Positions 25,754 through 33,967 of a DNA stretch of 64,000 nt are shown here, piece by piece. The position numbers and the translations under genes are program-made. This stretch comes from an uncultured Actinomycetes bacterium. GTDB lineage: Bacteria > Actinomycetota > Acidimicrobiia > Acidimicrobiales > RAAP-2. The stretch is taken from NCBI GenBank assembly GCA_903828785.1, contig CAIKNP010000010.1, forward strand, positions 40,791 to 104,790, given 5' to 3'. A model generated the notes under the pieces. The model did no database searches and was not told the origin of the DNA. It saw only the letters and a list, made by a program, of their open reading frames with translations. The number at the start of each line of letters is the position of its first letter. Position 1 is the stretch's first letter.

Positions 25754-26242
25754 TTACAGATACGTCCCGGGGGTGACGTCGTGTCCGGGGACGAGCGAGC
25801 GGTCGCGCATCTGTTCGAGTTGCGCCTGCGCCGCTGCTTGTTGGGAGAAGAGTGAGGCCTGTATCCCGTGAAAGAGTCCCTCGAGCCACCCCACTAATTG
25901 GGCCTGAGCGATACGAAGTTCTGATTCGCTGGGTACCTCGCTCTGGAAGGGCGGGGCCATACGACGAAGTTCAGTGGCCAGGTCCGTCGAAAGGGCGCCC
26001 GAGAGCTCCACCAGGGTCGTGTCGTAGATTTCGCGCATGCGAGCCCGACCAGCCTCATCGAGCGGTGCACCGCGGGCTTCGTCGAGCAGCGACTTCACCA
26101 TGGCCCCGAGGCGCATGACCTTGGCGGGCTGGGAAATAAAGTCCTCGCCACTCGAGGTGGGGGCAGCCGCCCCCTCTTCCTCACCTGGTCCCAGGACTTC
26201 GTCGGGATTTACCGTTATTGATGATTCGCTCGCTTGTTCCAC
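25754..26242 (-). CDS. bpa: Bacterial proteasome activator Bpa
   Basis: A 162-residue protein of the Bpa/PafE (DUF2587) family, which forms an ATP-independent dodecameric ring that opens the 20S proteasome gate in actinobacteria. The four-helix core is seen, ending in the diagnostic AQLVGWLEGLFHGIQASLFSQQAAAQAQLEQM. The last residues are GTYL, matching the GQYL-type C-terminal hook that docks into the proteasome. The N-terminus is acidic and disordered. The start is GTG 26242. The proteasome subunit genes are not in this window. It is divergent from the Rrf2 regulator across 72 bases. Confidence 0.9.
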   Translation of the reverse strand: MEQASESSITVNPDEVLGPGEEEGAAAPTSSGEDFISQPAKVMRLGAMVKSLLDEARGAPLDEAGRARMREIYDTTLVELSGALSTDLATELRRMAPPFQSEVPSESELRIAQAQLVGWLEGLFHGIQASLFSQQAAAQAQLEQMRDRSLVPGHDVTPGTYL

Positions 26243-26314
26243 CCTCGTAGTGTGCCAGAAAAATCGGCGGGCCGTGACACGGAGCGAGGAAGTCTGGCTC
26301 GGTAGACTGCCCTT

Positions 26315-26764
26315 GTGCGCGTTTCAACGAGGGGTGACTACGCCAGCCGTGCCCTGCTCAGTCTGGCACTGCGGGAGGACCTCTCCCTGCCCGTCTCGGT
26401 TCGTGACCTGGCGAAGCGTACCGGGCTCCCCCAGCCCTACCTCGAACAGATCCTGCTCGGCCTCAAGAGTGTGGGCCTGGTTCGTTCAAAGCGCGGAGTC
26501 GGTGGCGGCTACGTGCTGGCGCGCTCCGCCCACGACATCAGTTTGGCCGAGATTGTTGCAGCCGTCGATGGCCCCATTGTGGCCGGCGACTTTGGTGAAC
26601 CCCACCGTGACGGAGCGTGCGACCACGAAGGAAAGTGTGTTCTACTCGCCGTTTGGGCCGAGGTAGGCGAACACATGCGAGACCATCTCTCGAGTTTCAC
26701 CCTGGAAGACATGGTCAATCAGGCAAAAGGCCTTCAAGTTCCTAGGAGCCGACTCGAGCATTAG
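26315..26764 (+). CDS. Rrf2-family transcriptional regulator
   Basis: A 149-residue regulator with an N-terminal winged helix (RVSTRGDYASRALLSLALRE, SVRDLAKRTGLPQPYLEQILLGLKSVGLVRSKRGVGGGYVLAR). The C-terminal part has only two cysteines, CDHEGKC (C-x5-C), while IscR and NsrR use three. It may hold an iron-sulfur cluster with a non-Cys ligand, as IscR and RsrR do, or sense thiol state. Genes of this family often control Fe-S assembly, nitric oxide response or cysteine metabolism. The start is GTG 26315, and it precedes a sigma factor gene on the same strand by 126 bases. The target is unknown. Confidence 0.85.
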   Translation: MRVSTRGDYASRALLSLALREDLSLPVSVRDLAKRTGLPQPYLEQILLGLKSVGLVRSKRGVGGGYVLARSAHDISLAEIVAAVDGPIVAGDFGEPHRDGACDHEGKCVLLAVWAEVGEHMRDHLSSFTLEDMVNQAKGLQVPRSRLEH

Positions 26765-26771
26765 GTTTTGA

Positions 26772-26853
26772 GATGTAAAACATCAATAAGAAGCCAAAAT
26801 TTCGAGAATACTCCGTGGTAACTTTTAACTGTCGTCGTAGGAGAAATGCTCCT
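26772..26853. promoter_or_regulatory. Intergenic region with two small inverted repeats before the sigma factor gene
   Basis: The 126-base gap between the Rrf2 gene and the sigma gene holds GATGT-AAA-ACATC (26772-26784) and AGGAG-AAATG-CTCCT (26839-26853). The region is A/T-richer than its surroundings, as expected for a promoter. The first repeat could be an operator for the adjacent Rrf2 protein; this is a guess. Confidence 0.35.
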
Positions 26854-26890
26854 GTCGGCGCTGAGTACTAATCCACTGCAAGGAGTAGTC

Positions 26891-27742
26891 GTGAATACCA
26901 CCCCCCGCCGAACTGCCGTTAACACCAATGACATGCTGGGCCTCTTGATGAGGGACCTAGACCGCTACCCAATGCCAAATTACGACGAGCAAGTCGAATT
27001 AGCCAAGCGCGTGACCGCGGGTGACGAAGAGGCCAAAAAGCAGATGGTGGCCGCCAATCTCCGACTCGTTCTTCACTGGGCTCGTCGCTACCAGGACCGC
27101 GGCGTCGAAATGGTCGATCTCGTCCAAGAAGGCACCTTCGGACTCTTGCGCGCCGTTGAAAAATTCGACTGGGAGCGCGGCTTTAAGTTCTCGACCTACG
27201 CCACCTGGTGGATTCGCCAGGCCCTCCAGCGGGCGGTGCAGCAGCACGGACGCACCATCCGTATCCCCCTCGAAGTGGGCGAACAGCTGCAGCGACTCGA
27301 AGCCACCGCCGCGGAATTGACTTCGCTCTTTGGGCGCAAGCCGACTGACGACGAGCTCGAAGAAGCCACGGGAATGAACCGGGAACTGCGCGAAAGCCTT
27401 CGTGGTCTCGCGGGCGTCACCGCCAGCCTCGACCAGCCGGCGTCTTCAGACTCCGCGACCACCTTGGGTGATCTCGTTGCTCCGAGCCAAACCGACTGGG
27501 TTGGCGACATTGAACAGTCGCTGATGGACGAGCAGTTGCACGGGGCCCTCGCGGGACTCAGCGAGCTGCAACGCGAGGTATTGACCCTGCGCTTCGGCCT
27601 GAATGGCGCCACACCCCTGTCCCTCCAGGCCACCGCCACCAAACTCGACATTGGCGTTCGTCGCGTTCGCCGTGCCGAGGAAGAGGCTCTGGCCCTGCTT
27701 CGCCACGACGAGAGCGTCTTGGCCGTCCGCGCTGACGCTTAG
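26891..27742 (+). CDS. RNA polymerase sigma factor, sigma-70 group 2
   Basis: A sigma-70 family protein of 283 residues. GTG 26891 is chosen because AAGGAG sits five bases before it; the longer ORF start has no ribosome site. Region 1.2 (PMPNYDEQVELAKRVTAGDEEAKKQMVAANLRLV) leads into regions 2.1-2.4 (RYQDRGVEMVDLVQEGTFGLLRAVEKFDWERGFKFSTYATWWIRQAL), then region 3 and region 4 (LSELQREVLTLRFGLNG... RRVRRAEEEALALLR). It lacks the long N-terminal region 1.1 and acidic arm of the primary sigma, so it is a group 2 (SigB/HrdB-like alternative) sigma factor. The end overlaps the rluD-like gene on the opposite strand by four bases. Confidence 0.88.
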   Translation: MNTTPRRTAVNTNDMLGLLMRDLDRYPMPNYDEQVELAKRVTAGDEEAKKQMVAANLRLVLHWARRYQDRGVEMVDLVQEGTFGLLRAVEKFDWERGFKFSTYATWWIRQALQRAVQQHGRTIRIPLEVGEQLQRLEATAAELTSLFGRKPTDDELEEATGMNRELRESLRGLAGVTASLDQPASSDSATTLGDLVAPSQTDWVGDIEQSLMDEQLHGALAGLSELQREVLTLRFGLNGATPLSLQATATKLDIGVRRVRRAEEEALALLRHDESVLAVRADA

Positions 27743-28728
27743 AAGTCTGCGTCGGCGAAGTCCGGCACCAAGGCCGCGAGGTCACTCGGTAAGGGCGCTT
27801 CGGCGTGCACCCACTCGCCCGTCACGGGATGAGCAAAGCCCAGCGTACGCGAGTGCAGAAAAAAGCGATCTTCGGGTAGCCGACGATCTCGACGGTGTCC
27901 GTAGCGGGGATCATTGACGACGGGATGGCCAATGGTGGCCATGTGCACCCGAATTTGGTGCGTTCGACCAGTGTCGAGGGACAGTTTCAGCAAGGTAACC
28001 GGCTGGGGCTTATCGATGCGCAACAAAACGTCGTAGCCCGTGCGTGACTCGCGACCGTCGCTGCGAACCGCCATGAGCGTCGGCGTTCGAGTTGATCGAC
28101 CTATGGGAGCGTCCACCACACCTCGCTCCTCGGTGACGTGGCCCTCAACGAGCCCCAAGTAGGTACGTTCCATGTCTCGGCGGGCCAACTGCTCACGCAG
28201 GTTTACGAGGCCTCGCGCCGTCTTAGCGACCACCAAAACGCCCGACGTACCCTTGTCCAGGCGATGGACGATACCGGGGCGGAAGGGGTCGCTGAGTCCC
28301 TCGTCACTTAAGACTTGCATTTCGGGAAATTTCGCCAGGAGGCCGGCGACGAGCGTGCCGTCTCGCTGCCCGGCACCGGGGTGCACCACTTGACCTGATT
28401 GCTTGTTGATGACCGCAAAGTCAGGGTCGTCGTAGACCACGTCGACGAATACGGACGGGTCGGGCGTCACCGTACCGTCATCGGGGGCTGGCAACAGAGC
28501 CACCAGGTGTTGACCCATAAAAACGTGCACGGATCCCTTGATGATGACCTTTTCGTTCACCACGACTTTGGCGTCACGAAGAAGGTCAGTGGCGTCGTTA
28601 CGTGACAAACCCGTCAACATGGAAAGCACCCGGTCAATTCGCGTGTCGTCCAAGGTTGAGGGAATCACCACGTCGAGCGTTTCACCGTCAAAAGGATCAA
28701 TGGGGTCGGAAGGAAATACGTCGCTCAC
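27739..28728 (-). CDS. rluD: RluA-family 23S rRNA pseudouridine synthase (RluD-like)
   Basis: A 329-residue enzyme that turns uridine into pseudouridine in RNA. An N-terminal S4 domain (RIDRVLSMLTGLSRNDATDLLRDAKVVVNE) is followed by the catalytic domain, with the catalytic Asp in GIVHRLDKGTSGVLVVAKT near residue 155 and the downstream RTHQIRVHMATIGHPVVNDPRYG. Placement directly after lspA is a conserved arrangement in many bacteria and suggests the RluD type acting on helix 69 of 23S rRNA. The GTG start overlaps the lspA stop as GTGA. Confidence 0.88.
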   Translation of the reverse strand: MSDVFPSDPIDPFDGETLDVVIPSTLDDTRIDRVLSMLTGLSRNDATDLLRDAKVVVNEKVIIKGSVHVFMGQHLVALLPAPDDGTVTPDPSVFVDVVYDDPDFAVINKQSGQVVHPGAGQRDGTLVAGLLAKFPEMQVLSDEGLSDPFRPGIVHRLDKGTSGVLVVAKTARGLVNLREQLARRDMERTYLGLVEGHVTEERGVVDAPIGRSTRTPTLMAVRSDGRESRTGYDVLLRIDKPQPVTLLKLSLDTGRTHQIRVHMATIGHPVVNDPRYGHRRDRRLPEDRFFLHSRTLGFAHPVTGEWVHAEAPLPSDLAALVPDFADADF

Positions 28729-29192
28729 GAGCCCACCATACGCTGGCCCCGAAGGATCGCCACGAGGAGCGTTAGAAATCCCACCGTAATAGCGGCGTCG
28801 GCCGCATTAAACACGGGGAAAGAACTCACCGCAACAAAGTCGGTGACTCGAGGCGGTGAGCTCAAAAAGCGGTTCGCCACGTTACCCACGCCCCCGCCAA
28901 TGAGCAAACCAAATCCCCACGTCGGGAAACCCGCGGCGGCTCGAGATCCAATGACCAAGACGACCAGCGCAACCGCGAGGGCCACGAGGGCACTCATCAA
29001 GGGCAATCCGTGGTTGAAGGAGAAGGAGACGCCACTGTTGTACTGCAAACGCAGCCAGAGAGGGCCCCAGAGATGACGTGCCTTTCCCAGCGAATCCCGA
29101 GCCCACGCTTTGGTCGCCAAATCAACGAGGACGACCACCAGCGCTATTCCGAGAACGCGGAGATTGACGCGCCTCAGACGCTGGCGCGACAC
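28725..29192 (-). CDS. lspA: Lipoprotein signal peptidase
   Basis: An aspartic peptidase in the membrane that removes signal peptides from prolipoproteins. I place the start at GTG 29192, which gives 155 residues and the normal short N-terminus; the longer ORF is only the DksA frame's shadow. It overlaps the 3' end of the dksA-like gene by 19 bases. Four helices are visible. The catalytic Asp pair is kept: RVTDFV and FNAADAAI. The GGxxGNxxDR motif reads GGGVGNVANRF, with Asn where Asp is usual; that Asp is not one of the catalytic pair. A plausible substrate in this window is the lipoprotein beside tyrS. Confidence 0.88.
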   Translation of the reverse strand: MSRQRLRRVNLRVLGIALVVVLVDLATKAWARDSLGKARHLWGPLWLRLQYNSGVSFSFNHGLPLMSALVALAVALVVLVIGSRAAAGFPTWGFGLLIGGGVGNVANRFLSSPPRVTDFVAVSSFPVFNAADAAITVGFLTLLVAILRGQRMVGS

Positions 29193-30385
29193 GTCACGCA
29201 GGTAAAGGTGGGCAGCTGGTACTCCAGCCGAGCCTTTCCGATGGGCTCGTAGCACTCGTCGCAACGTCCGTAGCTTCCATCATCCACGCGTGACAGGGCC
29301 ACATCAATGTATGAAACACTCTGACGGTAGAGCACCGCCTGGTCCTTCAGCTGGTCCCGCTGGATGTCGGAGGCCACGCTGCTACCGTCTTCGTCGTCGT
29401 ATTCGAGACGCTCGCGGTCGACGAGCATCTCGTCGGCCTCGGCCTCACTGACGCTAATCATGGCCAGCATCTCGGCCCGCTTGGCCAGCAACAATTCACG
29501 AATTTTCTCAAGGAATTTGAGATCCTTGGCGTAGGGCGTGGCGTGCATCTTGGCCTCAAGCGCCGCTACTCGCTTACGCTCTTCCGCTTCGCGTCGTTCT
29601 TGGCGAATCTGCTCTTCGTGGTTACGCCGCTCGATTTCCTTTAACTTACGAGCCCGCTCTGCCTCAATCGCTCTACGCTTGGCTTCCGCTTCCTTGTGCT
29701 TCTTTGCTTCAGCGGCGGCCTTCTCTCGGGCGCGGCGCTGGGATTCCTTTAATTTGGCAGCAGCCTTAGCCTTCGCCTCTTTTTCTTTAGCCAGCTTGGC
29801 GGCAGCCGCGGCTCGAGCCTTCTCGGCAGCAGCAGCAACCTTGGCCTTAGCGGCAGCGGCTTTGGCGGCGGCAGCCGCCTTGGCCTTCGCAGCCTTTTCC
29901 TTCGCGGCAGCCGCGGCGGCCGCTTGCTTCTCTTTGGTGGCCTTAGCGGCGGCGGCAGCTTTAGCCTTCGCAGCCTTTTCCTTAGCAGCGGCGAGCAATT
30001 GCTTTTCTTTGGCCGCCTGGGTTGCTGCAGCCTTCTTATTCACTGCGCTCGATGCATTAGTCACTTTTTTTGCTTGAACCTTTTTGGCCGCGGCCTTGTT
30101 GGGGGGAGTTACTACTTTTTTCTTTACAGCGGACTTCGTAGTCGGTACTACCTTCTTTGCGGGCACCGTCTTTTTTGTGACCACGGCCTTAGTGGCGAGC
30201 GTGGACTTCTTCTTGACCACCGGTTTCGTCAGTGGCTTCTTGGCGGCAGCCTTCTTGGCGGAGACCTTCTTGGCAACGGGTTGCGATTTACTTGTCACTC
30301 CAGCCTTCGTCGATGGCGTGACCTTCTTGGCGACAGTGGCACTGCGACCAGGCTTCGTAGCGACAGGCGTTTTCTTCGACGGCAT
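29174..30385 (-). CDS. DksA/TraR zinc-finger protein with long Lys/Ala-rich histone-H1-like arm
   Basis: A 403-residue protein with two unlike parts. Residues about 1-290 are almost wholly Lys, Ala, Thr, Val and Arg: first a KKxxxxKK/AAAKK-rich segment, then KEKAAKAKAAAAAK-type repeats that should be alpha-helical, then a charged coiled-coil (EAEAKRRAIEAERARKLKEIERRNHEEQ). Residues about 290-403 are a DksA/TraR-type domain with a helical part (FLEKIRELLLAKRAEMLAMIS, EYDDEDGSSVASDIQ) and the four-Cys zinc finger CDECYEPIGKARLEYQLPTFTCVTC. DksA-type proteins bind RNA polymerase. The basic arm resembles histone H1-like and AlgP-like tails and could bind DNA. Normal DksA is about 120-150 residues. 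The start ATG 30385 has GGGAG upstream. Confidence 0.8.
   Translation of the reverse strand: MPSKKTPVATKPGRSATVAKKVTPSTKAGVTSKSQPVAKKVSAKKAAAKKPLTKPVVKKKSTLATKAVVTKKTVPAKKVVPTTKSAVKKKVVTPPNKAAAKKVQAKKVTNASSAVNKKAAATQAAKEKQLLAAAKEKAAKAKAAAAAKATKEKQAAAAAAAKEKAAKAKAAAAAKAAAAKAKVAAAAEKARAAAAAKLAKEKEAKAKAAAKLKESQRRAREKAAAEAKKHKEAEAKRRAIEAERARKLKEIERRNHEEQIRQERREAEERKRVAALEAKMHATPYAKDLKFLEKIRELLLAKRAEMLAMISVSEAEADEMLVDRERLEYDDEDGSSVASDIQRDQLKDQAVLYRQSVSYIDVALSRVDDGSYGRCDECYEPIGKARLEYQLPTFTCVTCRASV
29883..29983. repeat. 81-base tandem period within the Lys/Ala-rich arm
   Basis: The 20-base string gccttcgcagccttttcctt occurs at 29883-29902 and again at 29964-29983, exactly 81 bases (27 codons) apart. 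It encodes part of KEKAAKAKA. The surrounding sequence is a degenerate copy of the same unit, so the arm probably grew by in-frame duplication and may vary in length between strains. Confidence 0.8.
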
Positions 30386-30445
30386 GGTTCTCCCTTGGTG
30401 ACGAATAGTGAATCAGCGCGCCGAGGCTAGCAGGCACGGGCGCCC

Positions 30446-31195
30446 CTACAAGCGGTTCTCTTCTCCGCTGGGGTCGACGACCTCCCCGATGGTCCTGGGC
30501 GGAGCAGCGGGCGGCGTCGCGGGACGTGGCGTCTCAAAAATTGACGTCGGCGCGCTCGGGGCGGGAGCCAGGGTTGGCGTTGGGGCGACCGTAGCGGGCG
30601 CCGTTCGAGTGACGTTCACGTGAAGGGAATCCTCAATCCACTGATGGAGTTCACTCAGCACCTTGGCCACTCGCTGGCGCTCGCTGTCGAGCTGGCGAGT
30701 GAGGGCGTCGACGTCCTCACTGAGACGCTGCTTGAGGCCGTTCAGACGTTGCACTTCATCCTCGGCGCGGCTGCGAGCCTCGTTGATAATTTCGCGTGCC
30801 CGCTCTTGGGCGGTGGCCGTCATTTCACGAGCCTTCTCGGCGGCTTCGTTCTGCGCTTGGTCAATGAACTGCTGGGCCATGGTGATCATGGCGGTTACCT
30901 GCTCCGCACCCCCCTGAACGGGACGCAGTGCCGAGACCGGGGCCGGCGCCGGCGCCGGCGCTGCCATCGGGGCGGGGGCGGACGTTGCACCATTTTGCAA
31001 CTGCACAATACGCTCGGAAGCCTGTCGAAGCTGCTGACGCAACTGGTGCATCTGTTCACGCAATTGATCCACTTCGATTGCGGCCTGATCGAGAAATTCG
31101 TCTACCTCATCGACGACGTAGCCACGCATACCCGTGCGAAAATTGACATCCTTGATTTGATCAAGGGCCGAACGGGATTCTTCAGTGCTGTCCAT
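30446..31195 (-). CDS. divIVA: DivIVA/Wag31-type polar growth protein
   Basis: A 249-residue coiled-coil protein that in actinobacteria marks cell poles and septa and directs wall growth. The N-terminal membrane-binding motif is FRTGMRGYVVDEVDEFLDQAA (usual F....RGYd..EVD.FLd), then coiled coil to about residue 65. A Pro/Ala linker (APAPMAAPAPAPAPV) follows, then a second long coiled coil (MITMAQQFIDQAQNEAAEKAREM...), and a Pro/Thr-rich tail. It lies downstream of yggT and sepF at the end of the dcw cluster, as is usual in actinobacteria. Confidence 0.93.
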   Translation of the reverse strand: MDSTEESRSALDQIKDVNFRTGMRGYVVDEVDEFLDQAAIEVDQLREQMHQLRQQLRQASERIVQLQNGATSAPAPMAAPAPAPAPVSALRPVQGGAEQVTAMITMAQQFIDQAQNEAAEKAREMTATAQERAREIINEARSRAEDEVQRLNGLKQRLSEDVDALTRQLDSERQRVAKVLSELHQWIEDSLHVNVTRTAPATVAPTPTLAPAPSAPTSIFETPRPATPPAAPPRTIGEVVDPSGEENRL

Positions 31196-31239
31196 ACCTC
31201 AACCTTACAACTCACTACCCAGTAAAACGGGGCAGATCA

Positions 31240-31491
31240 CTATAGGAAATAGCGAATTATTTCGAGGCCAATGATGGCTACCCAGACTGAAAAATCGATG
31301 TTGACTCCGCCAAAGCCGGTTCGGGGCATTACTTGACGAATGGGCCTCAAGACGGGCTCCGTCAGTTGAACAACGACGCGCTTGACCTGGGCCAAGCCCC
31401 CCTGTGAAGAGGCGGAGGGAAACCACGAGAGAATCGCCGCGAAGACGAAAACGTAGATGTAAATACTGATGAGGTCCTGAATGAAAATCAT
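31240..31491 (-). CDS. yggT: YggT-family membrane protein
   Basis: An 83-residue membrane protein with two helices (residues about 5-24 and 65-82) and the family's middle segment LTEPVLRPIRQVMPRTGFGGVNIDFS. YggT proteins sit beside sepF and divIVA in many Gram-positive bacteria and are linked to membrane or septum organisation, though the exact role is not known. The ATG is three bases after the sepF stop, so it is co-translated with it. Confidence 0.9.
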   Translation of the reverse strand: MIFIQDLISIYIYVFVFAAILSWFPSASSQGGLAQVKRVVVQLTEPVLRPIRQVMPRTGFGGVNIDFSVWVAIIGLEIIRYFL

Positions 31492-31494
31492 GGG

Positions 31495-32058
31495 TTAAAA
31501 GGACTCGTATTTGTTGGCCCGCAGGCGAGCTTTGACTTCGGGCGACACGGTCACTCCCTTGGGGCAGACGAGGTAGACCAGACCCTTTTCCAGTGACTCG
31601 ATCGTGGCGTCCATGGCGCAGACCACCCCAGAAGTGAAGTCGATATAGCGACGTCGTAGACCGGCGTCGGCGTAAATGATATTCAAGACCACCGGTCGAG
31701 CCAATTTGAGTTGATTGCTCACGCGATCGGCTTCGTTAAAGGAAGCCGGCTTAAAGACATCAACGTCGAGCTCGGAGGTCACCGTCGACATGCCACGTGG
31801 TCCGCCGAGGGGTGGCACGGCGCGGGCGCGAATCGGCTCGCCGTTGGCGTCGAGGATACTGATGGACGAGACCCGGTTGACGGGGGCCGGACGGACGGGC
31901 TGGGGGCGCATCATCGGGGCGGGCGCGGGGGCGGCGGCGCGGTTCCACTCATCAACGGGCGGGTCGGCGTAGGGGCGCGCCTGGGTGTTGCCGTAGTCGG
32001 CGTAGTCCTCTTCAATCAAACCCAGAAATTTCATAATCTTGCGTACCGCTTCGTTCAT
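31495..32058 (-). CDS. sepF: Cell division protein SepF
   Basis: A 187-residue protein that anchors FtsZ to the membrane; it replaces FtsA in actinobacteria. The N-terminal amphipathic helix is AVRKIMKFLGLIEEDYADY. A Pro/Ala linker leads to the globular domain (FKPASFNEADRVSNQLKLARPVVLNI, RRRYIDFTSGVVCAMDATIESLEKGLVYLVCPKGVTVS). GAGGAGAG lies before ATG 32058, supporting this start. No ftsA gene is present in the cluster, which fits SepF as the anchor. Confidence 0.94.
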   Translation of the reverse strand: MNEAVRKIMKFLGLIEEDYADYGNTQARPYADPPVDEWNRAAAPAPAPMMRPQPVRPAPVNRVSSISILDANGEPIRARAVPPLGGPRGMSTVTSELDVDVFKPASFNEADRVSNQLKLARPVVLNIIYADAGLRRRYIDFTSGVVCAMDATIESLEKGLVYLVCPKGVTVSPEVKARLRANKYESF

Positions 32059-32090
32059 CGAGCTCTCCTCACTTTCCGCCTCGCCCCATG

Positions 32091-32783
32091 TTAGGACAGT
32101 TCCGTCAAGGGCACCCGAGCGCCAAAGAGCACCCGCCCGAGGCGCAATTCCGTGCTCCCGGCCCGGCAGGCCGATTCGTAGTCGTCGCTCATACCCATTG
32201 ATCGCTCGACCACTCCTGCTTCGTCGGCCAAGGCACCCACGGTGGCAAAGGCTCGCTGCGCCGCCACGGGGTCGGGGGGCGCCACAATCATCAGACCCCG
32301 AACCCGAACGCCCAGGGAGCGCGCGAAAGCGACCAGCTTGACCACGTCGGCGGGGGCGGCCCCGTTTCGTTGCTCCATGCCCGTTACGTCGACTTGTATG
32401 TCGATCATGACGGTGGAGGTGAGGGCGGCCAAGCGCTCGATTTCCTTCGCTCTCGAAACACCGCTCACCACGTCAGCTACCGCGGCGATACGGCCAATTT
32501 TATTGGTCTGCAGTGCCCCCAGGTAGTGCCAGTTCACCGCCAGGTCGGCCAGGGCCTCACGCTTGGCGCTGAGTTCGTTGAGGTAGTTCTCCCCCACGCT
32601 CGTTAATCCAGCCGCGTGCGCGGCCAATACGGCTTCAGTCCCGAAGGTCTTCGTTACCGCAACGATGCGCACCGACGAGGGATCGCGACCCGTCTCACCT
32701 ATCTTGTTGCGGACCGTGACGAGACTGGCGCGGACGTGCTCGATCAGCTGACTGTTATCGAAGGAAGCTGGGGAGGTCGTCAT
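32091..32783 (-). CDS. yggS: YggS-type pyridoxal-phosphate homeostasis protein
   Basis: A PLP-binding TIM-barrel protein of 230 residues that buffers pyridoxal phosphate and keeps amino acid pools balanced. I start it at ATG 32783 ([10 protein letters not shown]), overlapping the ftsZ end by 29 bases; the longer ORF reaches further into ftsZ. Seen are [18 protein letters not shown] with the PLP-binding Lys, [24 protein letters not shown], and [26 protein letters not shown]. It sits between ftsZ and sepF as in most actinobacteria. Confidence 0.93.
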   Translation of the reverse strand: MTTSPASFDNSQLIEHVRASLVTVRNKIGETGRDPSSVRIVAVTKTFGTEAVLAAHAAGLTSVGENYLNELSAKREALADLAVNWHYLGALQTNKIGRIAAVADVVSGVSRAKEIERLAALTSTVMIDIQVDVTGMEQRNGAAPADVVKLVAFARSLGVRVRGLMIVAPPDPVAAQRAFATVGALADEAGVVERSMGMSDDYESACRAGSTELRLGRVLFGARVPLTELS

Positions 32784-33855
32784 CGCCGCCCAGTCCCGCG
32801 AAGTCGTCATCGCTCGAGGTGGCGAAAATATCGCTGCGGGGACCCTCGACCATCGACGCAACGGCGGCGGCTGAAGAAACCGCCGCGTTGTGCGACTTCG
32901 ACGACGTTGGGTGATCGAATCCAGCGGCGATAACCGTAACCCGTACGGCCTCGCCTACCGACTCGTCGATAACGGAGCCGAAGATAATGTTCGCGTCGGG
33001 GTGAGCCACTTCGTAAATGATCTGGGCGGCGTCGGTCACTTCCGACAGGGTCACACCAGGGCCACCCACAATGTTCATCAAGATGCCACGAGCACCCTCG
33101 ATGGAGGTCTCGAGCAGCGGTGACGTGATGGCGGCGCGAGCGGCGTTGATGGCCCGTCCTTCGCCCGTCGACATGCCGACGCCCATAATGGCGCTCCCAG
33201 CATTGCGCATAATGGCGTTAACGTCAGCGAAGTCCGTGTTAATGAGACCGGGCACGGTGATGAGGTCAGTGACACCACGAACCGCCGACAACAACACGTC
33301 GTCGGCAATCTTGAAGGCATCCATGATCGTCGTCTCGGTGGTGGTCACGGTGCGCAAGCGGTCGTTAGGAATCACGATGAGCGTGTCGACCTTCTCACGC
33401 AGGGCCTGGATACCCTTCTCCGCCTGAGTGGCGCGACGCTTCCCTTCGAAGGTGAACGGGCGGGTCACGACACCAATGGTCAACACACCCAGTGAGCGGG
33501 CAATGTCGGCGACGACGGGCGCAGCGCCAGTACCAGTGCCACCACCCTCACCAGCCGTGATGAAGACCATGTCGGTGTCCTTCAGTGCCTCTTCGATCTC
33601 GGCGCGGTGATCCTCAGCCGCCTGGCGACCGATTTCCGGGTCCGAACCAGCTCCCAAGCCACGGGTCAGTGAACGGCCAATGTCGATCTTGAGGTCGGCT
33701 TCGCTCAGGAGCAAGGCTTGCGCGTCGGTGTTGGCGGCGATGAATTCGATGTTGCGAAGTCCCGATGTGATCATGCGGTTCACGGCGTTGACGCCGCCGC
33801 CACCGACACCAATTACCTTGATGACGGCGTGGTAGTTCCCCTGGTTCAAACTCAT
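32755..33855 (-). CDS. ftsZ: Cell division protein FtsZ
   Basis: A 366-residue tubulin-like GTPase that forms the division ring. I start at ATG 33855 ([14 protein letters not shown]), since AAGGAG ends six bases before it and directly abuts the other ATG. Motifs are [14 protein letters not shown], the tubulin signature [13 protein letters not shown] near residue 105, and the T7 loop [11 protein letters not shown], which completes the GTPase site of the next subunit. The C-terminal peptide DDDLPSFLR binds SepF. The 112-base gap to ftsQ probably holds an extra ftsZ promoter. Confidence 0.97.
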   Translation of the reverse strand: MSLNQGNYHAVIKVIGVGGGGVNAVNRMITSGLRNIEFIAANTDAQALLLSEADLKIDIGRSLTRGLGAGSDPEIGRQAAEDHRAEIEEALKDTDMVFITAGEGGGTGTGAAPVVADIARSLGVLTIGVVTRPFTFEGKRRATQAEKGIQALREKVDTLIVIPNDRLRTVTTTETTIMDAFKIADDVLLSAVRGVTDLITVPGLINTDFADVNAIMRNAGSAIMGVGMSTGEGRAINAARAAITSPLLETSIEGARGILMNIVGGPGVTLSEVTDAAQIIYEVAHPDANIIFGSVIDESVGEAVRVTVIAAGFDHPTSSKSHNAAVSSAAAVASMVEGPRSDIFATSSDDDFAGLGGDDDLPSFLR

Positions 33856-33967
33856 AAACATCTCCTTAGGATTGCACTTCGATTACGACCTTGCGGCGCT
33901 TACGACCAAATTACTCGCCGTACGAATCTCGTAAGGCTAGTTTTACAAACAATAGGTGGTCAAATGC
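33856..33967 (-). promoter_or_regulatory. ftsQ-ftsZ intergenic leader, probable ftsZ promoter region
   Basis: This is the only gap over 50 bases between mraZ and yggS in the dcw cluster. It is A/T-richer than its flanks, carries the ftsZ ribosome site AAGGAG, and contains a small inverted repeat TACGA-ATC-TCGTA at 33921-33933. A separate ftsZ promoter here is typical of actinobacteria. No clear -35/-10 pair was fixed. Confidence 0.45.

Noticed and set aside
29538-30077. A 179-residue plus-strand ORF of Ala/Ser/Phe/Leu repeats
   Set aside because: It is the reverse reading of the Lys/Ala-rich arm and looks like a membrane protein only because AAG/GCC read backwards as CTT/GGC.
29700-30080. 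Repeated short strings that might be a CRISPR array
   Set aside because: The repeats are in frame, have no constant spacer, and encode a Lys/Ala-rich arm.
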